Below are positions 1 through 7,958 of a stretch of DNA of 64,000 bases, in pieces. The stretch's first letter is position 1. Each line of letters opens with the position of its first letter. The position numbers were made by a program, and so were the translations under genes. Under the pieces are notes generated by a model that saw only the letters and a list, made by a program, of their open reading frames with translations, was not told the origin of the DNA and ran no database searches. Source of the stretch: Dechloromonas denitrificans (GTDB lineage Bacteria > Pseudomonadota > Gammaproteobacteria > Burkholderiales > Rhodocyclaceae); contig NZ_CP075187.1 in NCBI RefSeq assembly GCF_020510665.1, positions 1,322,501 through 1,386,500 on the forward strand, written 5' to 3'.

Positions 1-680
1 GCCAGTGTCTTGCGCTCGGCTTCCTGCACCTCGATCAACTGGCGGGCCAGCTGGCGCTGGGCGGCCCGTCCTTCGTTGAGTGCGGCGGCCAGATCGTCGA
101 TGGCGCCGGCAACGCGGCTGAACTCGCGCAGCGCGAAAGGGGGCAGGGCGGCTTCGGCTTCACCGCGGGCCAGGCGCTGCAGGCCGGCTTCCAGTTCGCG
201 CACCGGGCTCAGGGCGCGATGCGCTGCCCACCAGGCAACGAGCAGGGTTGCTCCAGAATAGAACAACAGGGTGATGCAAAGTCGAACAGTGTCGCCCAGG
301 CGCTCTTCGATTTCGGAAGCCGGGTTGGGCGCGATGTGCAAGGTCTGCTCGCCGAGCCGGATAGTCTGCGCCGGTTCGTGACGCGGCTCCAGGCCGAGCA
401 GGGCGCTCAGCCCGTTGCGGCTGCCCTCGTCGGCGTCAGCTCCGGGGCCGGGCTGGATGCTCAGGTGGCGCAGTGGCGCTTCGTCCAACAGCGCCTGCAA
501 CTGGGCCTGAGTGGTCGCCGGCTGGCCGGCGGCGAGCAGCACCTTGACCAGTTGGGTCGAAGCCTTGACCTCGGCATCAAGGTCGGCGCGCAGTGAATGC
601 AGATGGATCACGATCGCCATCAGCATCAGGCCGCCAAGCAGGGCGCCGAGATAGCCCACCAGTTTTCTCCTGAGATCCAT
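1..680 (-). CDS. sensor histidine kinase, NarL/LuxR-partner type (3' part beyond window)
   Basis: Reading leftward from ATG at 680, the protein begins MDLRRKLVGYLGALLGG, an N-terminal membrane segment. A periplasmic stretch of about 100 residues follows, then a second hydrophobic segment, a HAMP-like linker (AHRALSPVRELEAGLQRLARGE) and the start of a HisKA_3 dimerisation helix (RQLIEVQEAERKTLA) where the window ends. The phospho-His box (usually ELHDE in this class) is just outside. Its layout matches the kinase at 11005-12366, so the two are probably paralogues. It is divergent from the quinoprotein dehydrogenase at 887, and kinases of this class often regulate such genes. No partner regulator is visible on this side. 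Function as a regulator of the neighbouring locus is inference. Confidence 0.8.
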   Translation of the reverse strand, partial: MDLRRKLVGYLGALLGGLMLMAIVIHLHSLRADLDAEVKASTQLVKVLLAAGQPATTQAQLQALLDEAPLRHLSIQPGPGADADEGSRNGLSALLGLEPRHEPAQTIRLGEQTLHIAPNPASEIEERLGDTVRLCITLLFYSGATLLVAWWAAHRALSPVRELEAGLQRLARGEAEAALPPFALREFSRVAGAIDDLAAALNEGRAAQRQLARQLIEVQEAERKTL

Positions 681-742
681 CGTCTGTCCATTTGTCTGTA
701 ATGAGCAGGTAAGAGCAGGTTTCGTACCGAGGGGCACGCGAT

Positions 743-779
743 CGGGAATTTTTCCCGGTTTGTCGGGGAGCTTCTCCCG
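743..779. promoter_or_regulatory. tandem palindromes upstream of calcium-type quinoprotein ADH
   Basis: Two dyads lie side by side. The first, at 743-757, is perfect (CGGGAA, 3-nt spacer, TTCCCG). The second, at 764-779, is imperfect (CGGGGAG/CTCCCG-like). Their centres, 750 and 771.5, are about two helical turns apart. A good -10 box (TATACT, 803-808) follows with no recognisable -35, so the dyads would fall near -44 and -65 of a start around 815. This geometry fits an activator-dependent promoter, perhaps for a LuxR-type regulator. The regulator assignment is inference. Confidence 0.5.
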
Positions 780-886
780 GGACGGCGGGCAAATCCGCTT
801 TTTATACTCGGCTCGCCTGTCGCCATGGCCAGGCCGGCCCGCAGCATCGGGAACGTTACGATACCAATCTGGAGACTAAACAAAAA

Positions 887-2755
887 ATGCAAGCAACCCG
901 GTTCAACCCCCGCCCGACCCTCCTCGCCGCCCTCGTGGCCGCCACCCTTTGTGCCCCGGCGATGGCCGGCAGCAAGGTGAGCTGGGAGGACATCCTGAAC
1001 GACGACAAGACGCCCGGCGACGTGCTCTCCTACGGCCTCGGCCTGAAGGCGCAGCGCCACAGCACGCTGAGCAAGGTCAATACGAAGAATGTCGAAGCCC
1101 TGGTCCCGGCCTGGAGCTTTTCCTTCGGCGGCGAAAAGCAGCGCGGCCAGGAAGGGCAGGCGCTGGTGCACGATGGCGTCATCTATGCCACCAGTTCCTA
1201 TTCGCGGATCTTCGCGATCGATGCCAAGACCGGCAAACGCCTCTGGGAATACGAGGCCCGCCTGCCCGACGACATCCGCCCGTGCTGCGACGTGGTCAAT
1301 CGCGGTCCGGCCATTTACGGCGACAAGATTTTCTTCGGCACGCTGGACGCCAGCATCGTCGCCCTCAACAAGGACACCGGCAAGGTCGTCTGGAAGAAGA
1401 AATTCGGCGACCACAAGATTGGCTACACGATGACCGGCGCGCCGTTTGTCGTGAAAGATCAGAAGAGCGGCAAGGTGCTGCTGGTGCACGGTTCGTCGGG
1501 TGACGAATTCGGGGTGGTCGGCTGGCTGTTCGCGCGCGATCCGGATACCGGCGAGGAAGTCTGGGCGCGGCCGCTGGTCGAAGGTCACATGGGCCGCCTG
1601 AACGGCAAGGACAGCGTCACCACCGGCGACGCCAAGGCGCCGAGCTGGCCGGAAGGTCCGGACGGCAAGAAGGTTGATGCCTGGAACCACGGTGGCGGTG
1701 CCCCGTGGCAGACGGCCAGCTTCGACGTCGAAACCAACACCGTGGTGATCGGGGCCGGCAACCCGGCGCCGTGGAATACCTGGAAGCGGACCAAGGAAGG
1801 CGACGATCCGCGCAACTGGGACAGCCTGTTCACCTCCGGCCAGGCCTATGTCGACGCCAATACCGGCGAACTGAAGGGCTTCTACCAGCACACGCCGAAC
1901 GATGCCTGGGACTTCTCCGGTAACAACTCGGTGGTCCTTTTCGAGTACAAGGACCCGAAGAGCGGCAAGCTGGTCAAGGCCTCGGCCCACGCCGACCGCA
2001 ACGGCTTCTTCTTCGTCACCGACCGCGAAAAGCTGGCGACCGGCGCCGGCTACCCGAACAAGCCGACGTCGCTGATCGGCGCCTGGCCGTTTGTCGATGG
2101 CATTACCTGGGCCTCCGGCTTCGACCTCAAGACCGGCCGGCCGATCGAGAAGGACAACCGGCCGCCGGCCCCCAAGCCGGGCGCCGAAAAGGGCGAATCG
2201 GTCTTCGTCTCGCCGCCTTTCCTCGGCGGTACCAACTGGCACCCGATGTCCTACAGCCCGAACACCGGCCTGTTCTACATTCCGGCCAACCACTGGGCGA
2301 TGGACTACTGGACCGAGCACCTGACCTACAAGGCCGGCTCGGCCTACCTCGGCCAGGGTTTCCGTATCAAGAAGCTGTTTGACGACCACGTTGGCATCCT
2401 GCGCGCCATCGACCCGAAGAGCGGCAAGATCGCCTGGGAGCACAAGGAGAAATTCCCGCTCTGGGCCGGCACCCTGACCACCGCCGGCGGCCTGTTGTTC
2501 ACCGGCACCTCGGACGGCTACGTCAAGGCCTTCGACGCGAAAAACGGCAAGGAACTGTGGAAATTCCAGACCGGTTCCGGCGTCGTCTCGGTGCCGATCA
2601 CCTGGGAAATGGATGGCGAGCAGTACATCGGCATTCAGTCCGGCTACGGCGGCGCCGTGCCGTTGTGGGGCGGCGATCTGGCCGACCTGACCAAGCAGGT
2701 GACGCAGGGTGGCTCGATGTGGGTCTTCAAGCTGCCGAAGATGGCCAAGCGCTAA
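887..2755 (+). CDS. PQQ-dependent alcohol dehydrogenase, calcium type (ExaA/PedE-like)
   Basis: This 622-residue periplasmic quinoprotein of the methanol/ethanol dehydrogenase family oxidises alcohols with PQQ and passes electrons to a c-type cytochrome. It has a signal peptide (cleavage near AMA-G, residue 27). Repeated beta-propeller motifs are visible, such as GKRLWEYEA and GKELWKF. The adjacent-cysteine pair of PQQ alcohol dehydrogenases is present (C133-C134 in RPCCDVVNRG), as is the catalytic Asp in WDFSG (D342). The residue two after that Asp is Ser344. In this family Ser or Ala here goes with calcium enzymes (PedE, ExaA, MxaF) and Asp with lanthanide enzymes. The gene is followed by a pentapeptide protein and a PedF-like cytochrome. 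Substrate range cannot be read from sequence. Confidence 0.93.
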   Translation: MQATRFNPRPTLLAALVAATLCAPAMAGSKVSWEDILNDDKTPGDVLSYGLGLKAQRHSTLSKVNTKNVEALVPAWSFSFGGEKQRGQEGQALVHDGVIYATSSYSRIFAIDAKTGKRLWEYEARLPDDIRPCCDVVNRGPAIYGDKIFFGTLDASIVALNKDTGKVVWKKKFGDHKIGYTMTGAPFVVKDQKSGKVLLVHGSSGDEFGVVGWLFARDPDTGEEVWARPLVEGHMGRLNGKDSVTTGDAKAPSWPEGPDGKKVDAWNHGGGAPWQTASFDVETNTVVIGAGNPAPWNTWKRTKEGDDPRNWDSLFTSGQAYVDANTGELKGFYQHTPNDAWDFSGNNSVVLFEYKDPKSGKLVKASAHADRNGFFFVTDREKLATGAGYPNKPTSLIGAWPFVDGITWASGFDLKTGRPIEKDNRPPAPKPGAEKGESVFVSPPFLGGTNWHPMSYSPNTGLFYIPANHWAMDYWTEHLTYKAGSAYLGQGFRIKKLFDDHVGILRAIDPKSGKIAWEHKEKFPLWAGTLTTAGGLLFTGTSDGYVKAFDAKNGKELWKFQTGSGVVSVPITWEMDGEQYIGIQSGYGGAVPLWGGDLADLTKQVTQGGSMWVFKLPKMAKR

Positions 2756-2778
2756 ACCGTCAAGGAAAGCGTCGTGCT

Positions 2779-2810
2779 CGACGGATGCCGGTTCCCTGTG
2801 GCATCCGTCG
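2779..2810 (+). terminator. stem-loop after the quinoprotein gene
   Basis: A perfect 11-bp stem (2779-2789 with 2800-2810) encloses a 10-nt loop. It lies between the dehydrogenase stop and the pentapeptide gene. No T-run follows, so it may be an mRNA-processing or stability hairpin rather than a true terminator. It could allow abundant dehydrogenase message with weaker read-through. Confidence 0.5.
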
Positions 2811-2882
2811 CCAAGCAGCAGCGCGAACGGTATGGGTTCTCGCCGCTCCAGGAACGACGCAGACCTTCTTGAAAAGAAAACG

Positions 2883-3464
2883 ATGACGCCCCGACATTTC
2901 ATTTTTTCCCTTTTTTTCCTGTCGACCGCAGCCGTCGCCGCGCCGCCGGAAAATATCGAGCCGCTGATCATCAACGGCTGCGGCATCTGGCCGCATACCC
3001 GCTGCCCCGGTGCCGATCTGCGCCACGCCAACCTGGCCGGCAAGAACCTGGCCGGCGCCGACTTCACCGGCGCCCAAATGGCCCGCGTCGATCTGCGCGG
3101 TGCCAATCTGGCCGGGGCCATTTTCGATGGGGCCGATCTGACGGCGGCTCGCCTGAACAAGGCCAGCGGCCCGACCGCCACCTTTCGCAAGGCCAGGCTG
3201 GTGGGGGCCGATCTCGAATTCGCTCGCCTGTTTCGGGCCGACTTTTCCGGGGCCGACCTCACGGCCGCCAATCTTGAAGCGGCCAAGCTCAATTTCGCCT
3301 GGTTCGCCGGGGCTCGGCTGAGCAACGCCAATCTGCAGGAAGCCAAGTTCGTCACGGTCAATCTGAAAGATGCCAATCTCGCAGGTGCCTATCGCCGCTA
3401 CACCATTTTCCCCGACGCCTTTTTCGAAGGCTGCACCGGCTGCCCGACGGAGGACTGGCAATGA
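2883..3464 (+). CDS. secreted pentapeptide-repeat protein
   Basis: This 193-residue protein has a signal peptide (FIFSLFFLSTAAVAA) followed by a long run of A(D/N)LXX pentapeptides from about residue 40 to 170 (for example GADLRHANLAGKNLAGADF), which fold as a right-handed quadrilateral beta-helix. Cysteines flank the repeat (GCGIWPHTRC near the N terminus and GCTGC at the C terminus). The ATG at 2883 is chosen because the signal peptide starts there; longer upstream reading lacks one. It overlaps the downstream cytochrome gene by 4 bp (ATGA), so the two are translationally coupled. Position between the dehydrogenase and its cytochrome suggests a periplasmic accessory role; the molecular function is unknown. 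Confidence 0.85.
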   Translation: MTPRHFIFSLFFLSTAAVAAPPENIEPLIINGCGIWPHTRCPGADLRHANLAGKNLAGADFTGAQMARVDLRGANLAGAIFDGADLTAARLNKASGPTATFRKARLVGADLEFARLFRADFSGADLTAANLEAAKLNFAWFAGARLSNANLQEAKFVTVNLKDANLAGAYRRYTIFPDAFFEGCTGCPTEDWQ

Positions 3465-3940
3465 TGCTGCGCCTTCGTTTTCGGCTTTCTCTTTCGCGCA
3501 GCCTCGGGCTGCTGGCTGGTTGCCTGGCCTTCGCGGCCGCCGCCGGTGAAGTCACCGTCGCCCCGGTGGTCGATCAATCCGGCCTGCCGCCCCTCGCCGT
3601 CGAAGTCAGGACCAATCCCTATCGGGCCAATGCGCGGGCCATCGAAGTCGGCCAATCCGCCTTCAACCAAGCCTGCGCCCGCTGCCATGGCGTCGACGCC
3701 AATCCGGCCGGCGCCCCGGCCCCCGATCTGCGCCAGCTCAACCGCTATTGCCGGCGCATCGGCGAGCCGGCAGTGCAGGCCGCCTGCCTGGCCGACAACG
3801 ACGCCTATTTCAGCAAGACGGTGGCGAACGGGAAAACCATTGTTGGCGTCATGCACATGCCGCCGTGGAAAAACGTGCTCAGCCCGGAACTGGTCTGGGC
3901 GATCCAGGCCTTTGTCGAAGCCCGGGCGGTGGCGCGCTGA
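3461..3940 (+). CDS. pedF: periplasmic cytochrome c (PedF/c550-like)
   Basis: This 159-residue protein has a signal peptide (about 27 residues) and one class I heme site, CARCHG (C72, C75, H76). Met131 or Met133 in GVMHMPPW are candidate sixth ligands. The stretch RYCRRIGEP with further cysteines resembles the cytochrome c550 PedF family that accepts electrons from PQQ alcohol dehydrogenases. The gene lies between the two quinoprotein genes and overlaps the pentapeptide gene by 4 bp, so it is the probable electron acceptor of both. The family assignment is from recognised sequence features, not a search. Confidence 0.85.
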   Translation: MMLRLRFRLSLSRSLGLLAGCLAFAAAAGEVTVAPVVDQSGLPPLAVEVRTNPYRANARAIEVGQSAFNQACARCHGVDANPAGAPAPDLRQLNRYCRRIGEPAVQAACLADNDAYFSKTVANGKTIVGVMHMPPWKNVLSPELVWAIQAFVEARAVAR

Positions 3941-3977
3941 TGCATTCCGCCGGTCAACTGCCTGAAAACCATGAAAA

Positions 3978-4007
3978 ACGGCGCGGGGGCCGAAGCCGCC
4001 GCGCCGT
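3978..4007 (-). terminator. terminator of the lanthanide-type ADH gene
   Basis: A 13-position stem (3978-3990 with 3995-4007, one mismatch) is capped by a CGAA tetraloop. It is followed on the minus strand by a short T-run, so it ends the minus-strand gene at 4048. On the plus strand it can also end the cytochrome transcript. Confidence 0.7.
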
Positions 4008-4047
4008 GGGGGTCGGGCGCCGGAGCGCCCGCAGGAGAGACTGTTGC

Positions 4048-5829
4048 TTACTTGTGCAGCTTGAACACCCAAACCGAACCGCCCTGTTCGAGGAAGTTCA
4101 CACGCTTGGCAACGTCGCCGCCCCACAGCGGAACAGCGCCGCCCCAGCCGGTCGTCACGGCGATCATCTGCTCGCCATCCTGTTCCCAGCTAACCGGCGG
4201 TGCAACGATGCCGGTACCGGTCTGGAAGGACCACAGTTCCTTGCCGGTCTTGGCATCGACGCCCTTCAGGAAACCTTCCGGGGTGCCATAGAAAATCAGG
4301 CCGCCGGCGGTGGTCAGCACGCCACCCCAAAGCGGGGCGTAGTTCTTGTTTTCCCAGACGATCTTGCCGGTCTGCGGATCCATCGCGCGCAGCACGCCGA
4401 TATGGTCTTCGTTCAGCGCCTTGATGGTGAAGCCGGCGCCGAGGTAAGCGGCGCCCTTCTTGTAGGACACCGGCTCATTCCAGATGTCCATCGACCACTC
4501 GTTGGCTGGCACGTAGAACAAGCCGGTCTGCGGGCTGTAGGCCATCTGCTGCTGGTTCTTGCCGCCGAGGAAGGACGGGGCGGAGAAGACGACCTTGCCC
4601 TTCTTGCCATCGACACCTTGCGTCGGGTCGCCCGGACGGCCTTCTTCGATGTAGTTCGGACGGCCGGTTTCGAGGTTGAAGCCGCTCGCCCAGGTGATCT
4701 TCTTGACGAAGGGGAAGGCGTTGATCAGCTTGCCGTTGGTCCGGTCGTTGACGAAGAAGAAGCCGTTGCGGTCGGCCTTGCCACCGGCCTTGATGATCTT
4801 GCCGGTCTTCGGGTCCTTGTAGTCGAAGGAGACGAATTCGTTCACCCCGTCAAAGTCCCAGCCGTCGTGCGGCGTGTTCTGGTAGTGCCAGGTGATCTTG
4901 CCGGTGTCGGCGTCGATCGCCACGGTGGACGACGAGAACAGGTTGTCGCCCGGACGCAGGTGGCTGTTCCACGGGGCCGGGTTGCCGGTGCCGGCGAAGA
5001 TCAGGTTGGTTTCCGGATCGTAGGTCGCGCCGTTCCAGGTGGCGGCGCCGCCGGTTTTCCACAGGTCGCCTTCCCAGGTGGCGTTGGTCGTGCCGGAAAT
5101 GCCGTTTTCGATGGCCTTGCCGTCGGCATCGTAGCTGTAGCCCATGTGGCCTTCGACCGTCGGACGCGTCCAGATCAGCTTGCCGGTCAGCGGGTTGCGC
5201 GCGTCGATGCGGCCGACGGCACCGAATTCACCGCCGGAGATGCCGGTGATCAGCTTGCCCTTGGCGACAATCGGCGCGGCGGTGGCGGAGTAGCCAGCGG
5301 CGTAGTCGCCGAGCTTTTCCTTCCAGACGACCTTGCCGGTGTCCTGGTTGAGGGCGACCAGCTGGGCGTCGAGCGTGGCGAAAATGACCAGGTTGCCGTA
5401 CAGGGCGGCACCGCGGTTGATCACGTCGCAGCACGGCATGATGCCGTCGGGCAGGCGGTGTTCGTACTTCCACAATTTCTTGCCGGTTTTCGCGTCGACC
5501 GCGAAAAGGCGGCTGTACGAAGCGGTGACGAACATCTTGCCGTTATGGATGACCGGCTGCGATTCCTGGCCGCGCTGCTTTTCGCCGCCGAAGGACATCG
5601 ACCAGGCCGGGACCAGATTCTTCACCGTCTTGGTGTTGATCTGGGTCGACGGCGTGAAACGCTGGCCCTGCGTGCCGAGGCCGAAGCTGACGACGTCGCC
5701 GGTGGTCTTCGCATCATTGAGGATATCGGCGTCAGTAACTTCAGCGCTGGCCGGGCTGCCGGCGAAGGCCGCTGCAATGAGCAGGGCGATGCCGAGTGTG
5801 CGCCGCTGGGGGCGGGTGTGACGATGCAT
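4048..5829 (-). CDS. PQQ-dependent alcohol dehydrogenase, lanthanide type (PedH/XoxF-like)
   Basis: This 593-residue periplasmic quinoprotein has a signal peptide (cleavage near ASA-E). It shows the propeller motifs, the PCCDVINRG adjacent-cysteine pair, and the catalytic motif WDFDG with D325 and D327. The extra Asp two residues after the catalytic Asp is the established hallmark of lanthanide-binding enzymes (XoxF, PedH). The start at 5829 has a clear AAGGAG ribosome site about 7 nt upstream and starts the signal peptide; upstream in-frame codons do not look like protein. It is convergent with the cytochrome gene and divergent from the SoxYZ-like carrier. It is clearly related to the calcium-type enzyme at 887 but not close to identical, so not a recent duplication. 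Confidence 0.93.
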   Translation of the reverse strand: MHRHTRPQRRTLGIALLIAAAFAGSPASAEVTDADILNDAKTTGDVVSFGLGTQGQRFTPSTQINTKTVKNLVPAWSMSFGGEKQRGQESQPVIHNGKMFVTASYSRLFAVDAKTGKKLWKYEHRLPDGIMPCCDVINRGAALYGNLVIFATLDAQLVALNQDTGKVVWKEKLGDYAAGYSATAAPIVAKGKLITGISGGEFGAVGRIDARNPLTGKLIWTRPTVEGHMGYSYDADGKAIENGISGTTNATWEGDLWKTGGAATWNGATYDPETNLIFAGTGNPAPWNSHLRPGDNLFSSSTVAIDADTGKITWHYQNTPHDGWDFDGVNEFVSFDYKDPKTGKIIKAGGKADRNGFFFVNDRTNGKLINAFPFVKKITWASGFNLETGRPNYIEEGRPGDPTQGVDGKKGKVVFSAPSFLGGKNQQQMAYSPQTGLFYVPANEWSMDIWNEPVSYKKGAAYLGAGFTIKALNEDHIGVLRAMDPQTGKIVWENKNYAPLWGGVLTTAGGLIFYGTPEGFLKGVDAKTGKELWSFQTGTGIVAPPVSWEQDGEQMIAVTTGWGGAVPLWGGDVAKRVNFLEQGGSVWVFKLHK

Positions 5830-6069
5830 GGATTTGTCTCCTTGGTTTATGCATTGATTCCTGCTGTACGGCAAAGGGCGTTCAGCCGCGCTGCCGTGGC
5901 ATGAAAACCGGGGGAGACCGTCCATTCCCTGAAATTTCCCCCCTGGCCGGACAGGCGATCTGCAAGCCCTGTGCCACGACCGTGCCGGCCGCTTGAATCG
6001 GCCCGCTGGCCGGCCTTTCAGGGGTATTTGATGGCGTTGTGCCGGCTTGGGCCAGCGTTCAGGCTGCCT

Positions 6070-6108
6070 GTTCAAAATGAACACAACTGCTCCAAAGTTG
6101 CGCAACCG
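6070..6108. promoter_or_regulatory. inverted repeats upstream of the sigma-54 promoter
   Basis: TGTTCA and TGAACA flank a 3-nt spacer at about 6070-6084, and the perfect palindrome GTTGCGCAAC lies at about 6099-6108. They lie about 85-120 bp upstream of a sigma-54 -24/-12 element, the usual distance for an enhancer-binding activator. No sigma-54 activator gene is in the window. Assignment as upstream activator sites is inference. Confidence 0.4.
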
Positions 6109-6190
6109 CGCTGCTGCGGTCGACGCGATTTTTCAGGCAAAAACGCCGAATCACGCTTGGCACGGTCATTTCCGCCGATGGCTAGCGCTT

Positions 6191-6205
6191 TGGCACGGCC
6201 TTTGC
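6191..6205 (+). promoter_or_regulatory. sigma-54 promoter of the carrier-to-regulator operon
   Basis: TGGCACG (6191-6197), four bases, then TTGC (6202-6205) match the RpoN -24/-12 consensus exactly, including spacing. The element ends 46 bp before the ATG at 6252. A second, weaker TTGGCACG with a poor -12 lies near 6157-6173. The 422-bp region between the two divergent genes (5830-6251) also holds the inverted repeats listed separately and a TGCGGTCGAC word near 6115. Confidence 0.75.
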
Positions 6206-6251
6206 GCAAGTCTTGCCCAAACAGCCCGCAGGGCGACAGGAGCGAGACACG

Positions 6252-7022
6252 ATGAAATTTCCTTTGACCATTGCCGCTATCGCGCTGGCCGCGTTGATGT
6301 CGCCGGCCGATGCCGCCGCGCTGAAAGAGAGCGGTGATCCGCTCGCTTCGGCGCGCTGGGCCGACATGCAGAAAAGCCTGCTGGGCAATGCGCCGGTACT
6401 GTTCGATCCGCGCGTCAAGGTGATCGCTCCGTCGACCGCCGAGAACCCGATGCAGGTGCCGGTGACGATCGATGCCACGGCCTTGCCCGGCGTGCAGGAA
6501 GTGCTGGTTTTTGCCGATTTCAATCCGATCGTCCAGGTGCTGCGTTTCTTCCCCGAAGCCAGTGGTGCCTACCTCGGTTTCCGCGTCAAGTTGCAACAAT
6601 CGACACCGGTGCGCGCTGCCGTGCGCACGGCGGATGGCGTCTGGCATGTCGGCGGCACCTGGGTCAATACGGTGGGCGGCGGCTGCACTGCACCGTCCGG
6701 CGCCTCGGCCTCGAAAGCCTGGCAGCAGAAACTGAATAGGGTCAGCGGCCGGCAGTGGTCGGAAGGCCCGTACAGCGGCCGCGTCCGCTTGAGCATCGTG
6801 CATCCGATGGATACCGGCTTGGTCGCTGGCACGCCGGCCTTCCACCTTGAAGAAATCGAATTGAGCGATGCCGCCGGCCAGCGCCTGATGCGCCTGCAGA
6901 CTTACGAGCCGGTCGCCGAGAACCCGGTGTTCACCCTGCATCGCGGTGCAGTCAGCGGGCCGGTTGAAGCGCGCGGGCGCGACAACAACGGCAACACCTT
7001 CAAGGCGCAGATCGCCCAATGA
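6252..7022 (+). CDS. quinoprotein dehydrogenase-associated SoxYZ-like carrier
   Basis: This 256-residue exported protein has a signal peptide (cleavage near DAAA). The N-terminal part resembles SoxY, with the carrier cysteine in GGGC (C145); the C-terminal part (from about residue 160, SGRVRLSIVHPMDTG) resembles SoxZ. So the two halves of the Sox sulfur carrier appear fused. Such fused carriers are known next to PQQ dehydrogenases, where their chemical role is not settled. The start has AGGAG 9 nt upstream. It is the first gene of a six-gene overlapping operon and overlaps the metallohydrolase by 4 bp (ATGA). Family recognition is good; the mechanism is unknown. Confidence 0.85.
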   Translation: MKFPLTIAAIALAALMSPADAAALKESGDPLASARWADMQKSLLGNAPVLFDPRVKVIAPSTAENPMQVPVTIDATALPGVQEVLVFADFNPIVQVLRFFPEASGAYLGFRVKLQQSTPVRAAVRTADGVWHVGGTWVNTVGGGCTAPSGASASKAWQQKLNRVSGRQWSEGPYSGRVRLSIVHPMDTGLVAGTPAFHLEEIELSDAAGQRLMRLQTYEPVAENPVFTLHRGAVSGPVEARGRDNNGNTFKAQIAQ

Positions 7023-7957
7023 AGCGCCTGATCGCCTGCGCTGCGGCGCTCTTCGCCATCTCGTCCGAGGCCGCCGATTTCGACTACGGCCTGCAGGCCC
7101 AGCCGGTTGCTGAGCAGGTTTACGTCTTCATCGGACGCAACGAGGACTTTTCCACGGTCAACGGCGGAAATATCGTCAATACCGCTTTCATCGCCGGCTC
7201 GGGCGGCATCGTCGTGATCGACAGCGGCCCGTCGCTGCGCTACGGCGAGCAGATGCGCCGCGCGATTGCCCGAATCAGCGAGCAGCCGGTGGCGCTGGTC
7301 ATCAACACCCACCACCATCCCGACCATTTTCTCGGCAACCAGGCCTTTGCCGGCACAGCCATCGCCGCGCTGCCGGCGACCATCGAGGGCATTTCGGCCG
7401 AGGGCAACGCCTTTGCCGAAAACCTGTTCCGGATGAGCGGCGACTGGATGAAAGGCACCGAGGTACTCGTGCCGAATCGTGCACTGTCCGCCGGCACCAG
7501 CGAAATCGCCGGTCGCCGCCTGCGCCTGATCGGACTGGACGGTCACACCGGGGCCGATCTCGCGGTCTACGATGAAAAAAGCGGCGTTTTGTTTGCCGGC
7601 GATCTGGTTTTCAACGGCCGCGCCGCGACCACGCCGCACGCTGATATTACCCACTGGCTGGCCGCGCTCGACCGGCTGGAGGAGATCACCCGCGAACCCG
7701 GTTTCAGCGTGCTGGTCCCCGGTCACGGCGCAGTGACGCGCGACGCCGCGCCGATTCGCCAGACCCGCGCCTGGCTACGCTGGCTGCAAGCCGCGATGCA
7801 GACCGCAGCGCGTGACGGGCTGGACATGAACGACGTGCTGGCCCTGCCGCTGCCGGCCGAGTTCGCCGATCTGCCGGTGGCGGCCAGCGAATACCGCCGC
7901 TCGGTTGGCCACCTCTTTCCGGCGGCGGAGCAGGATGCGCTCGGGGCAGGGCGCTGA
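7019..7957 (+). CDS. quinoprotein relay zinc metallohydrolase (metallo-beta-lactamase fold)
   Basis: This 312-residue protein has an N-terminal signal peptide (about 18 residues) and the metallo-beta-lactamase metal motif HHHPDH (H98-H103 within NTHHHPDHFLGN). Downstream metal ligands appear around GLDGHTGADLAVYD and FAGDLVFNG, with VPGHG near residue 240. Proteins of this type co-occur with the SoxYZ-like carrier and PQQ dehydrogenases. By analogy with SoxYZ-associated hydrolases it may process a group on the carrier cysteine; that is inference. It overlaps the carrier gene by 4 bp and is followed after 1 bp by tonB. Confidence 0.85.
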   Translation: MKRLIACAAALFAISSEAADFDYGLQAQPVAEQVYVFIGRNEDFSTVNGGNIVNTAFIAGSGGIVVIDSGPSLRYGEQMRRAIARISEQPVALVINTHHHPDHFLGNQAFAGTAIAALPATIEGISAEGNAFAENLFRMSGDWMKGTEVLVPNRALSAGTSEIAGRRLRLIGLDGHTGADLAVYDEKSGVLFAGDLVFNGRAATTPHADITHWLAALDRLEEITREPGFSVLVPGHGAVTRDAAPIRQTRAWLRWLQAAMQTAARDGLDMNDVLALPLPAEFADLPVAASEYRRSVGHLFPAAEQDALGAGR

Positions 7958-7958
7958 G

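Noticed and set aside
626..3376. Long minus-strand open frame opposite the calcium-type quinoprotein gene
   Set aside because: It is antisense to two genes with clear signal peptides and motifs, has low-complexity Arg/Ala/Gly/Val composition, and exists because of strong third-position GC bias.
3001..3400. Regular short repeats suggestive of a CRISPR or tandem DNA repeat
   Set aside because: The periodicity is 15 bp and encodes pentapeptide A(D/N)LXX units; there are no spacers. No CRISPR array was seen anywhere in the window.
3748..5904. 718-codon plus-strand frame opposite the lanthanide-type dehydrogenase
   Set aside because: The real gene on the minus strand has complete family motifs; this frame has only compositional bias.
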